Below the pieces are notes generated by a model. The model was not told the origin of the DNA. It ran no database searches and saw only the letters and a list, made by a program, of their open reading frames with translations. Shown here in pieces: positions 25,801 through 37,300 of a stretch of 64,000 bases of DNA; position 1 is the stretch's first letter, and each line of letters opens with the position of its first letter. The stretch comes from Phalacrocorax aristotelis (taxonomy: Eukaryota > Chordata > Aves > Suliformes > Phalacrocoracidae): NCBI RefSeq assembly GCF_949628215.1, contig NC_134280.1:6583795-6647794 (forward strand). The letters run 5' to 3'. The translations under genes and the position numbers were made by a program.

Positions 25801-28800
25801 ATTCACCACCTGAACATTTCGATTGCTAATGTGAGGAAAGGCAAGAAAATTTCCCTTCTGTTTTTATAGCAGAAAGATTTATCACAGCTTGCTAAATTCT
25901 GGAGTGATTAAGTCATATTAAAGACAAAACTAAAACAAGTGTCTGATTTCTGGCTTCTGAAGTTTTATACTTGGTTCAAGAACACATTTTGCTTTTGAAT
26001 GTGATAATATTTCTTCACTACAATACAAATATTTCTCTTCTTCCACAACTGGTCACACTGAAGTCAATAAAATATGCACAAAGAAATGCAAGCAGCATTT
26101 GGCTCAATATAAAGATTGATAATGTAACCACCTAAAAAACCCGCTTTTTATCATCATAAGTCTCTCCCGGTTTTTTATAGTTTTCATTGAGCAAAACAAT
26201 CCATCATACCTGAACTTCATGCATGTTCCTGAAGCCAACAGTTAGTACAAGTCAATTTTTAATTATGATATTTTTTATAAAACCTACAATTTATTTCCTG
26301 ATTTTGTAGAACACTTTAAACAGCAAGTCATCGATATAAATTATGTAAATCTCAAGTGACCCCAAACTCATTAATCTGTCTGGATTTCACAGTGAAACAT
26401 AATATAGCAGTAACCCACTAGCTCTCCATCTGACACCACAGAGCAGCAAAGATGGCTACAACAGTGATGAACAATAGGAAATCACAGTTTTCTTCTAGAT
26501 TAGTGTGATTTTTAACCTTTAAATAAAATGCCCGCTGTTTTTAGAATACCTGTGTAGCACTCTCACATTTAAGGCCAAAGGAAAATGGGTCTGTTAGCTC
26601 TGAAAAAGAGAATAAAAGGTTATAATCTCTATCACTGTGCAAAAAGCAATGAAGCCCTACTGCAAAATATTGAGCTTTCCAGTCAGCCTGGCTGTGAACT
26701 TGTCCCCATCGTATTCCTACAGAAAACCACAGCAAATTCTGTTGTGAGCAGCAGAAGGAGACCTGCCTAGGAAGACTGAGAGCAACAGTTGCCCTTCAGT
26801 AGCAGTAGCACCCTCCTGCTGGTTTCCAGCCGTCTTTTCTGCTTTGAAGGAAATCCAGAAAAGTCCATTGTACCAAACCCCTTCCCCATGGCTTTTTACT
26901 GCCATAGGCCAAAGGCTGCAGAGCTGCTAGAAAGATATTTTCCCCAACATGCATGAAGCACAAACCCCCCCTTCTCCTTTCCGTCTCCCATTACTGCTCC
27001 TTCCCCGGGGTCATCCCCCGGCGAGGGCTCCGGCAGCCTGCGAGGCAATCTCGCCTCTCCAGACCCAACACCTGTTTCTCTCAGTTAAGCCTGTTTGTGT
27101 GTGTCTCTTTTAAAACCTCTTTTTTGGTTTTCCAGCTGTTCTCCCTTTTGGTGGCCATCTCAGTCCTTTCCAGCTGCTATCTCTTTAGGCACAGCTGTGC
27201 TGGCTCCATCCTCATCTGCTGGCATCCTCTTCTGCCTTCCCTTCATTTGTGTGCACGGACATCACCTGTATCCTTGTGGGCTTCATGCTATTAAAATACT
27301 GCTGAAGTATGTAAAGGATAAGAAGACGTCACAGGGGTGAATGAGGATTATTTTTGCTCGTGCACAGGAGAGAGAGTCACAGGATTCTGCTTGAATTCTT
27401 CACTAAAATGAGTGCTTCATGTGTCTTGACTATTTTTTCTTTTAAAAGTAAAATGTGGTTATTGTCTGGGTCTCAGTCTGCATGAACTAACACCAGCCAC
27501 GTTCATGTAGATGAAAAAGAAGAGGAACTATTAGAAGGCAATTAGACCTTTCCAGCTTCGCTTGCTTTCTATGCCCTTTCTTTCACTGCATGAAAGTTTG
27601 TGCAGGAGAGCAGCAGGTGAGAGGAAACAGCTGCAGCATTTTAAGATGTTTGCTAAAATGTAGTTGCAGACTAGAGCAAGATGGCTTTAAAAAATCCGAT
27701 TGCTTTTTTACCTTTCTTAGGGGACAATTCCCACATACTCCATTCTTTCTTCAGCACTTGAAATGGTTTCTCTTCCTATTTACAGGGTAAGATATACAGT
27801 CTGCACTTCCGTTCATATTTTTTGAACTTCAGATGCTCCTCTTCGTATTAAAACATCTCACAGGCAAATGCATATCCCTATTTATACTTTTATATTAACC
27901 CAGTTACACAGTGGTAATAAAATTCCATAACAAGAAATAAGAGCTCTCATTGCACATTTGCAAAGCCCTCCAAAGAACAGAGGAAGAACAGACAGTAAGT
28001 CTCATAAATCCAGCTTAATTTATTCATAGTAAGAGTCTACAAATCAGACATTTTTATATTCCAGGATATTTATGATAAGATGGTGAATGTATAACACCCC
28101 CAACAATAATTCAATAATTGATGATAAAATAACAAAATAGATCATAGTTTTCAAAATATTTTTATCAAAAAGTGAACTACTATAAACAATAATGTGGCCT
28201 GTAGGCATTAAATCAGTTCTGCGGTGGGTGAGGGCAAGAATAACATTTTGAAACTTTCAGAGCTCTCTGATCCCTTGAACCCGAAGTTTCCAGCTTTGCT
28301 GCTTCAGTAGCTACCGTAATGTATAGATTTTTTTCTCTTTATCAAATATACCCAAGTAACCTGTGGGGGAGATTCTATGCATCATACTCATTTTCAGAGT
28401 CCAGAAGGTTTTTCAGGTGTTACATTCACAGGAGAAAGGGCACAGACTGCTAGAGCTGTCAGTCCAGCCAGTGTGATTGGGGTATCTTTGACTTTTTTCA
28501 GGCTACATGGAGGAGGACTTGTTCTGGTCATACCCAGGTTCTGAGAAGATATACTAGAAAGAGGATCTGGCAAATGCCACCATGCAGAGCTCCTTCAGTT
28601 CTATTATAAAAGCCCCTCCTGTATGAACTATGTCATTGCTTTTGCTCAGTCCAAGTCCCTTGCTATAAAGGCAGCCATCAAACGCACCTTAGAAATAGAT
28701 ATTTTGCTCAAGTCACCTGGATCTTTACCTTTCAGTAGGTAGAAATTCCCTGTTTTCCACCCCAGATATTTTCATAGATATCACTTCTATAGTGGATGTT

Positions 28801-28864
28801 CTCACAATGTTCTCCCTTAGCCTGCAGAGTTCCCTTCCCCTCTATGTACGTGTCAGCAACATGA
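16843..28864 (+). other. VWDE intron 1, middle part A
   Basis: About 12 kb of intron holds one MIR-like relic (17300-17430, separate entry), a CT dinucleotide run at 24951-24963 and a tandem ACAATTGAAA duplication at 21843-21864. I see no exon. Open frames here are short, mostly begin at non-ATG codons, and match no family I can recognise. Confidence 0.6.
17300..17430 (+). repeat. MIR-like ancient SINE relic (+)
   Basis: The order of phrases matches the MIR consensus as I know it. A TTTTACAGATG-type block is followed by a decayed GAGGCACAGAGAGGTTAAGT region (here GAGACGTGAAGTGGCTC), then AAGGTCATG, then a GGAGCCGAGATCTG-type block and CAGCCCTGTTAACTGCA. It is heavily diverged. A repeat-masking search with amniote MIR/CORE-SINE consensus sequences would settle it. 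Confidence 0.55.
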
Positions 28865-29030
28865 AATGCATCCTCAGCCTCCCTTTTGCTAGGCTAAGCA
28901 AATTAATTTTAATCTCTACTTACAAAGCAAGCTCTTCATTCCCCTGATTATCCTAATAGCCATTCCCTCTGCTTGCACAAATCTGAACATGTACACAGGG
29001 ATCCAAATGAGGTCTATCCTGTGGCATTAA
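28865..29030 (-). mobile_element. Ancient CR1-like LINE fragment (-)
   Basis: The + strand follows the antisense pattern of the CR1 ORF2 C-terminal region. A CTCAGCCTCCCTTTTGCTAG segment is followed by AGGCTAAGCAAATTAAT, then GCTCTTCATTCCCCTGATTA, CCTAATAGCCATTCCCTCTG and a decayed ATCCAAATGAGGTCT-type stretch. The block order equals that of the young CR1 at 15749-16842, but divergence is far greater, so this is an old insertion. The edges are soft, and the element may extend right to about 29140. Confidence 0.6.
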
Positions 29031-32000
29031 TTTAACTGTTTTCAGCACAGAACGTAGCTTTTCACATTACAGTGGAAACAGTCACCTTGTGATCAGATAG
29101 TATATGCTTCTTTTATTGACCCAGTTCTATTGTTAATTCTTAGGCTTGCTAATGTACTGCTCTGCCCTGGAAGTATTCAAGTCTCATTTGTGTGTGAACA
29201 GGACTTAAAAGGGTTTTTGGAGATAATTCTAGATAACAGTATATGTGTGCATACTGAATTCAATGGTATTTGTTAGAGAAAGGAGGAAAACGAATATACT
29301 GCAACAAAAGAAATTCTGTGACTCAGCTAGAAAGGTAAAAAGCAGGAATCCAGTAAATATCAGTCTTCTGAGATAATAGCTTTCACTGTTCAGCTCTTCT
29401 TCACCAGTTCCTTATCTAAAGCCTGTGGCACACGCTGATGAGAGAGGATTCAACCTGCAGAGCCTCGCAGGAGAAAACGATGTACGCTCTATGCCCACTT
29501 TTCAGCTGCTTAACAGTTATGAATGCTTTTTGTTGATCGCATATATTAGAAATCAAGCGAACAGGACTTTCCTACCTGGAAGGAAGGTTCTGATATACAG
29601 TATTTCTGCTTATGGAACCTGCTTTTCCTGTTTAAAATTGTTCAAGTGTGTGTCAAGGTCAATTTTCTGTGAGGACAGAGTGGCTGGCCAACAATGTAAA
29701 ATTTGTGCTCGCATGATTTTGTGTGATTATAAAATTCTCTTGCTGCTCTCAGGAATTCCCACACAACCGACCATTTCTGCCTTGCTTTTTCCCATTGAAG
29801 CCATTGTGAAACACTCAAAAAAATGTAAATGCAAATGCAGGCCAGTCTGCTTCCGCCTGACAGCGGCTTACAAAACTGGTGGTGAGTTTCCTCACAGCTC
29901 TGACATTTTTATTTCCCAGACATCCTGGTGAGCCTACCTTTCTCTAGGAAAGATAAGGCATCCAGCCTGGTTTAATAAAAGTTAGTGAGCAACACACAGC
30001 ACCACCAAAGTCCACGCGTTTTTTCTGCCCCCATCTCCCAGAAGAACATGCCATCTACACATCGAGGAGGGAGCAATCATACCTCATTCTTCATAGTCAC
30101 AGAGGGCCTTTTTAAAAACAGGAGGTGCTGCATGGGGCCTACAGAAGCAGGACAGCAACCCCATAGTCCAGATGGCCTCAGCAGCCACCACGGTCCCCTA
30201 CGCCTTGCTGTGCATGAAATATGGCCAAAATATCAATGGGTTGGAATCAAATGGCCTTCTTGTAGAGCAAAAGGAACAAGTACTTAGATACCAACTTTAT
30301 CCAAGACCTGTAGGGGAAGATTCCTTGTTGCTGTCTGGTGTCTGCCAAGAGCCACAGTCTCGCTCTCGCTCAGCCTAATGACACACTGGCGTTCCCGTTG
30401 CATTTCAGTCTTCAGCAAGCACTCGGAATTAAGTTAGGGAGGGTAATACTTATGTATTAGTTTCTGTATTTGACTTGAAGAGGCAGATGAATAAAACTAA
30501 ATAAATGTCAACTGTTAGACCATGGGACTTAATGTGGTTTTGGAAACAGGTGACGGAAGTTTTAATTGCATACAGAAAGATTTCAAGACCATTGAGATCA
30601 CTTCCATCTGATGCTAATGACTGTGGTTTCCCAAATCAAACCCCAGAATTTACACCTAGGCTCAGCACCCATTTTGCTTAGATCACTTCTTATGAGCAGT
30701 AATGACCAGTAATGAAACAGCCAAAAACCCAGGTGGCTCTCCTGCAAATGTACATTTTAGAGCCTTGAGACATGATCCTGCAGCTGCCCGCTTCACCCTG
30801 TGAAAACCATTAGCAGCTGGCTTCACGTCTAGAAAAAGAAAATGAAATATGCTGCATTTTCATGGCCATCAATCAGCAGATGCAGTGCCAGAAAAGCTTC
30901 ATAATGATGTAGATATTGCCAATTGACTTTGCAAAAAAATGTTCTTTTCAGGAGAGAAACATGTAGGCAAAAAGCAACAGATGATCTCAGCGTACCCTTG
31001 TGTGCATGTGGTAGGGGTGCCTTTCTTATTCAGACACGAGGGGACTGAGACCAGAAAGCACCTCCCCTGCCAGAGGTACCAGCGCTCACCCTTGTACCTA
31101 AGGGCAGCAGCGGAGCAGGAGAGTGCATTTCTCAGCACCCTTCTGCACAACCTCCCTGGAGTCGCGGCAGCAGGCTTGTCCCCAACCCTACGTGATTAGA
31201 TGAGTGACTTTGCTTGCCTTGCTGAGCTTTCTGTTATTCTTACTGAGAAAGTTCTGAAAGCAGAAGACCTTAAAATGAAAAATAAAGTTGGAAACCTCCG
31301 AGTTACCTAACAGATGCTGGTAAACACAGTCTGGAGCAATACAGAAGTATTAAATGAACAAAATGTTACCTTTTGGCTTTGGTTGCTTTGGTTTTTCTTA
31401 AAGTTCTGCAAAATGACTGAAAGCTATCAGCAGCATCATGGCTCTTAAATGTTGTATTTCCAAAGATCTGTCTGCATGTACCCTTTTTTATTATCTTTAC
31501 TGACTTCCTGACAGAAATACTGAAATGTCTGCCATGACTCACGCTGTGAGCAATCCTTTTGTGAGAACTGAATGAAAATAGGCTGATAACAACGTCAATT
31601 TCATTAAAAAAAAATGCCAGGTGACTGGTTACATGGGATGTTATTGAAATTATGCATGCAGAACTCTAACACTATCCTATTGTTTTAGATCATGTTTTCC
31701 ATGGCACAGGAGAAAGTATCTTTGTCAGCTCAGTGGAGAAAGGTTGGAGATGATTGAAGTAAAACAGCAGGAGGAGGCTGACATGATTAAGTCACATAGT
31801 CAACTGCCCATGTATAACACAGTAATGGAGGTGAAAGTAGAGGGCAAACTAAAATTAAGTCGAAAGGACACAGGAGACAAAAGGCTACCCGGATAGGACA
31901 AGGAGAGGATGTACAATGAGCTGATTTGTACAGCAGGCAGAGTGCACAATTTTCATGCCCCGTATTTAGGTATTTCCTGTTAATATTGATGCAAATGCTG

Positions 32001-33329
32001 TACTAACTAGTGCTGGAATGGACAGCCTGGTTAGCGAGCATGCATGGAGAGAGGCATGTTTAATTAATTTTACAGTCATGGGCAGAGAGGTCAAATGACA
32101 GACTGTGAGTAAAATCCCCAGCAGCCAGACTGGACGACAGGAGAAGAAAAAGACTATTTGGGAGAAAACCAGGGTCAGCTCTGGACCCACTCTGGTGATT
32201 GTTCACACCTCTTCAGCAGAAAATAAGGTCTTCATTTTGCTACAAGCCGCCAGGTAAGAATAGAATTATTGTAGGAAATCTTGGTTGCTACAAAGACAAC
32301 ATAGTCTACTTTAAATTGTTCCCTCTGGGTAGAACGATGCTAGATAAAAGTCACAAAACAGCTGGCCATATGAGCCAGCTGAGGCTGCCATAGGGCAACC
32401 AGGGCATCAGCACCGTAGTGCTCTCCAAGGAAGAAATGATCCATAAAAAGCCGTTAGAATTTCTGCAGTTTGGTGCAGAGGCTACTGTGGGTCAGGTTGT
32501 CATTTGGTCCCAGGTACTCTCAAGCAAATATGTTGGGGAAGCAGAAAGCTTGAAAAGATCACTTTTGCTAGTAATCTTCATGGTGCTATTTCAGTTTTTC
32601 ATGGCACTGTTTTGGCTTGAGGCCCGAGTTCACTTCAGAATAGTTTCCATTCACAATTTACATCATTGCATACACTCACAAAGAGTTGTGCAAGTCACTA
32701 TAGAAGGGGGTGCTAGAAATTCCTATAAATTTATGTAATCACTAAGAGCATGTTATTCTCTACATCTATAGATAAGGAACTACAAAAACAGAGACCAGTT
32801 GCAGGGTGCTAGTTACAATCCCAGGCAGCAGTGAAAGATCTACCTTCTTCCGAGGTGAGGGACCACTCAGTGCCTTGAAAAAGCGATAAGACCCTGTCCA
32901 GCACTTGGGGTAGAGCAAATATTTCACCCTCCATCTATCGACACACAAAGTTGTGATGGGAGGCGTTCACAATACAGGAAACAACAGAGCTAACTTCATT
33001 TGTGCTGCCGTAATTTGTTCCTTTGCTTGCACGTTCTAATCCAGTTTTGTGGCATAACCACACACTGGACTGGACCATGCCCAAGGACTGGTGCTTCCCT
33101 TGGTGCCCAGGATAGATGGCACTCCATTACTGAGCAGTGAGCCAGTATTTCATGTCATTCTTATTTGTGAGGAGGTGGCTTTAATGCATGTATGCCACAA
33201 AGTAGCAAAAACCATTTTGGAAGTGCCATTCATTTCCTGATAGGCTTTTTCCTTCTTTATTATAGCAACTGGGTGCTTAACACACAGTCATTAATTTACT
33301 TTCACAGCCTTTGTGGGGTGAAGGGCAAA
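29031..33329 (+). other. VWDE intron 1, middle part B
   Basis: This is single-copy-looking intronic DNA between two LINE relics. A 168-codon frame on + (29425-29931) starts at GTG, has no recognisable motif and lacks a convincing acceptor and donor pair, so it is not called. A short L2/MIR-like phrase (GGGCAAATATTATTAATGTT, near 33327) abuts the next LINE relic. Confidence 0.55.
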
Positions 33330-34320
33330 TATTATTAATGTTACCAAGGCAAAGGAAAGTAGTGCAGGTCCATTAACAGGGAAGGAGAGCGGGTAAAATG
33401 ACATAGGGAATACAGATGTATTCGAAGTCTTTGGTGCTTCAGTCTTCTCAGAGAAATTTAATTATGATCAGATATTTAGCACAGTTAATTTCAAGACGGT
33501 AATAGGACCACAAGGCACAAAAAGAAGAGACATAGTTACAAATGGGTCTATCCAGGTTGTCAGTAACTGCTGAATCCACCTTGAGTAATAGCCAAATCAT
33601 TATTTGAATCATTAAAAATTATCTTCAAAAACTTATGGAGAACCTCTGAGAACCAAAGAAGGTCAAAGGCTGAAGTACAAATTCAGTACTTAACGTCAAA
33701 AAATGAAGAAAGGATGATTTGAGAAGCTACAAACCAGCCAGACTACCTTCAATGCAGGTTCCTAATGACTTGCAACTTGCAGAGTTATTAGGAAAAATTA
33801 ACAAGAATAAAATTTGTTACTGAGGGTAGTGCACATAAGCACAGCAGCTCATTAGACCTGTGCACTTGGACTCGAGAGGCCACAGCTGGAGTACTATGTC
33901 TAATTTTGATCATCATACTTAAATAAAGCTGGACAAATTAGAGACAGTTGAAAAAGGGAACAGCAAAGCTAACAAGGGGCCTGGAAATGTGACCTGCAAG
34001 GAAAGTTAAAAGAAATAGGCTTATCCTAGAGAAGAGAGCACTGAAAGGGGGTTGCATTTAGTTTTCTAACATGGGGAGTTGAGAAGGCAGCAGCTGGTTA
34101 TTCCCCTATGCATGGACGGCAGAGGAAGACAGAGACCAGTCTGATCTCAGTACAGGTGAAGGAAGGGCACTTTCTAACCATGAGAGTGTGGTGGGACACC
34201 TTGTCTGGGGAGATCAGTGTCCACAAAACTCTCTTCACCTGAAGCTGAGAAGGGAATAGGCAAACCCACAGGTTAGTAATATCAAATCCTGTCTCAGGAA
34301 AGGGGAACATAAGGTGATGG
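33330..34320 (+). mobile_element. Ancient CR1/L3-like LINE relic (+)
   Basis: A long but very decayed LINE lies in the same orientation as VWDE. Blocks occur in the order expected for CR1/L3 ORF2. A TTTGGTGCTTCAGTCTTCTC block (about 33430) and a TTATCTTCAAAAACTTATGG block (about 33620) come first. Then come CTACAAACCAGCCAGACTAC (about 33728), GAGGCCACAGCTGGAGTACT (about 33875), GGACAAATTAGAGACAGTTG (about 33930), TAGAGAAGAGAGCACTGAAA (about 34026) and a 3'-end-like AGGGCACTTTCTAACCATGA (about 34163). Numerous stops, indels and internal deletions leave no coding capacity. The family is judged from memory of sauropsid CR1/L3 sequences, so the subfamily cannot be named. Confidence 0.7.
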
Positions 34321-37300
34321 GAAAAGATGGCGTGGATTATTAAGAACAAATTGCACCATATGAACCAATTTCCTTCTCTGATACTGTTGTTTGTCTAATG
34401 AATAAAAGGCAAGCGTGAGGTGCGATGTATTCTGACTTCACCAGCATCTCCAGGCCAACAAGTTAATGGTTTCAGACACAGGGAAACGGGACTAAAAGTT
34501 GTCTGACCCCTGAACCCAGAGCTGCCCAAAGGGGATCCAGGCACAGAGCTGCTCTCCCCTTCCACGAAAAGTACAGAAACTTTTTTTTTCCACTCTTTCA
34601 CACTGGAATGAAACAAACCCCCTTTGAAATGTTTAGTAAAAACACTTAGAAAGAGAAGGAAAGGGAGAAAAATCCTCTTCTCTTTCCCCTCTACCCCATC
34701 GCTGCTTCTGTAATAGCTGTCTGCCCAGGAGATAACAGCATTAATTTGGGACATTTTGGTATGGCAGAACTAAAGCAGTGCCGAAGCCTCTCATTTTGTG
34801 GTTTCTCATGTGCTTTGATTATTCCAAAATGCAAAGGTTGCTCCCTTTTCTTTTCTCCAGCAATGCTGTACTAAAAATCACGTAATGATAGCTTCAATAG
34901 AAAAACATACTTCTATGAAAATCTCAGCTGTGGCAAGTCAACATTTTCCAACAGAAAAATTTTTCATCAGCAAGCTCGCAGCCAGCTCCGACATTGAGAT
35001 TTTAGTAGCAGCTAAGCTTTAAGTGCCTCATATTTCTGCATATCAGGGTCGTCAGTCAGGCACCCAGAAAACGAGGAGCATAAAAGTAATGATCACCTCT
35101 GACATGGCTGGAGTGACTTATCCGTCGTGACACAGGCCCCCGTGGCAGCCATATCAATCACCTCCTCGGGGCAGCATTCTGGGAGAAGTTTTTTTTTTCC
35201 AAAACATCAATACTAGCTAACATTTTTTAAACACTGCCATCTATTTCAGTCAATCTTATTCTTCATAATTTCAATCTCTTTCTATTGAGAAATTTGGAGC
35301 GTATTTCACAGTATGAAGTGTCAAGAGAACAACTGCATCAAGGAACAACATCTTTTTCCTTGCCACTTACATTTGTTTGCCTGAGAAATATGTGCAGTAG
35401 CAAAATATACACATCCGTCCAAACAAGAGAGTAAGTAATGGTTCTGATGTACCACCACATACTAAGCATCTCTTAGGCATACTAAAAAGTTTAACATTCA
35501 AAATCCCTGCATGACCAGAGAACAGATTTTTAGGTAGTTTGATCTTGCTACTCAGCCTTCTTATATTTTTCCTCCTTCATAACATTTGGATTATTTAGAT
35601 AAAATCTTAATGGGTAAAGCTACTGCTTTTCCAGTTTATCTATGCAATTGCCTTAACTTGTTTTTATGCAATAATCTCACAAAGAGCTTATACTTTTCAC
35701 TTTTATCAGCCAAAAAGCATACTGGAATTAACATATGGTATCTCAGTCCATTCACTTTATACTGCTTCCAAATACTCAGGGGCAGGTTGTTAGCAGACAG
35801 AGAGTAAAACAAGCATGTAAAATCCATGCCAAGCCCTAAATAGACAAGGGTGTGAGCAAGCCCTAACTTGCTGTAGAGCAACAGGGGACTGCTCAGAGCC
35901 ACCTCCTCAGAGGGACCCTGCAGATATTCCCCTGGGGCAGCACCCAAGGCCCTGAGCAAAAGAATTTGCAACGTTTTTAGGGAATTTCTGGGAGCTGCTC
36001 AGAAAGATAAGTTTTGCTTCAAACCGATATACTCTTCTAAGAGCACAGACCAAGCAACGGTAACATCTCTAAGGTTCACAAATGTTATCCTAGGCATGGA
36101 AAATGGGATTGTGTCTAATCCATGGTGTATGTTATTGAATGTGGGTGGATTACATGACCTTCCCCCATCCTTTCCTGCCCTATTTGCTTTGACCTTCTAT
36201 TGTATTGCCCAAGTGTCTCATAGTTCCTTGCTCTTGGCCCAGGCTAGACCTCAAGACAACAGAGACAGGCATGTATTTCTCTCTTTCTCCTTCTAGCAAG
36301 ATTTTGCATCATAGGCAGGGATTTTTTCCCCTGTCAGTGTAAGAGGGGCTAATTTAGCTGTGCTGTTCATTTTACTTGGGCCAGATAAAATGATTAATTG
36401 TTTTGTTTATTCTCTTTAATCTTAATGTTGTTTGTTAACAGCTCCAACTCCTACTTGGCCTGGTAGAAAAAAAATCAACTCTTATTTTAGCTATTATACA
36501 TATATACGCCTATCTTATAAAAAAGCTGAAAAGCAGACTCTTCCAGTGTCTCCACATATACCATATGCACACACAAATATATTCACATCTCAGTTCTTTA
36601 TATCCTGTTCTCTTGGGAAAGGAGACTTAGCTTAATGACTATTTGCAGAGCATTTTGCAAAGAGATGGTCTGCCACTTCTCATGAAATCACAGCCAAAAT
36701 AACCCACTGCTGTAAGAAATCTTTGAAAGGATTCTGGCTATGCAAAATTACTCCAAATTATTTTTATAAATAAGATTCATTTTGTATAAAAATCTATGTC
36801 ATTCTTGGCATATACCCATGAAGTCCATGGACAATCCTAAGAAAAGGTTTACCTTGAAAGAGAAAAGGTCATTTTTCCTACCTTAGAAGAGGATTTTAAA
36901 TGATGGGCCACATTCCAAGAATAGGTCTGAGAAGAAAATATGAAAGCTGTAATTCTGTGATCAGAGTGATAATGGTTTTGGTCCCTGATTAAAGAGATGT
37001 ATTCAGCTTTGATGTATTCTTTGTAGTCAAGGAGTCATAATGAATAAGTAACAAACATAAAGAAATTAGTTTGAAGAAATACGGAAATTAACTGGTTCAG
37101 ATGGCCACTTCAAGTCAGACCTACACTGTATTATCCACATCAGCAATTGAGACCCTAATGGCAGATCAGACTTGCTGGCAACATGAACAAATTTGCCTCA
37201 TGACTAAGAAGAATTTCAGCCTCAAAGGATGTAAAGTTTAAGAAGGACAGTTGTCTCTCAGGACAGATGAAGATTAAGACTGTGTCTCGCTGTTGAAGAA

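Noticed and set aside
29425..29931. 168-codon cysteine-containing frame on +
   Set aside because: It starts at GTG, no family is recognised, and no convincing flanking splice sites are present. Chance frames of this size are expected in 64 kb.
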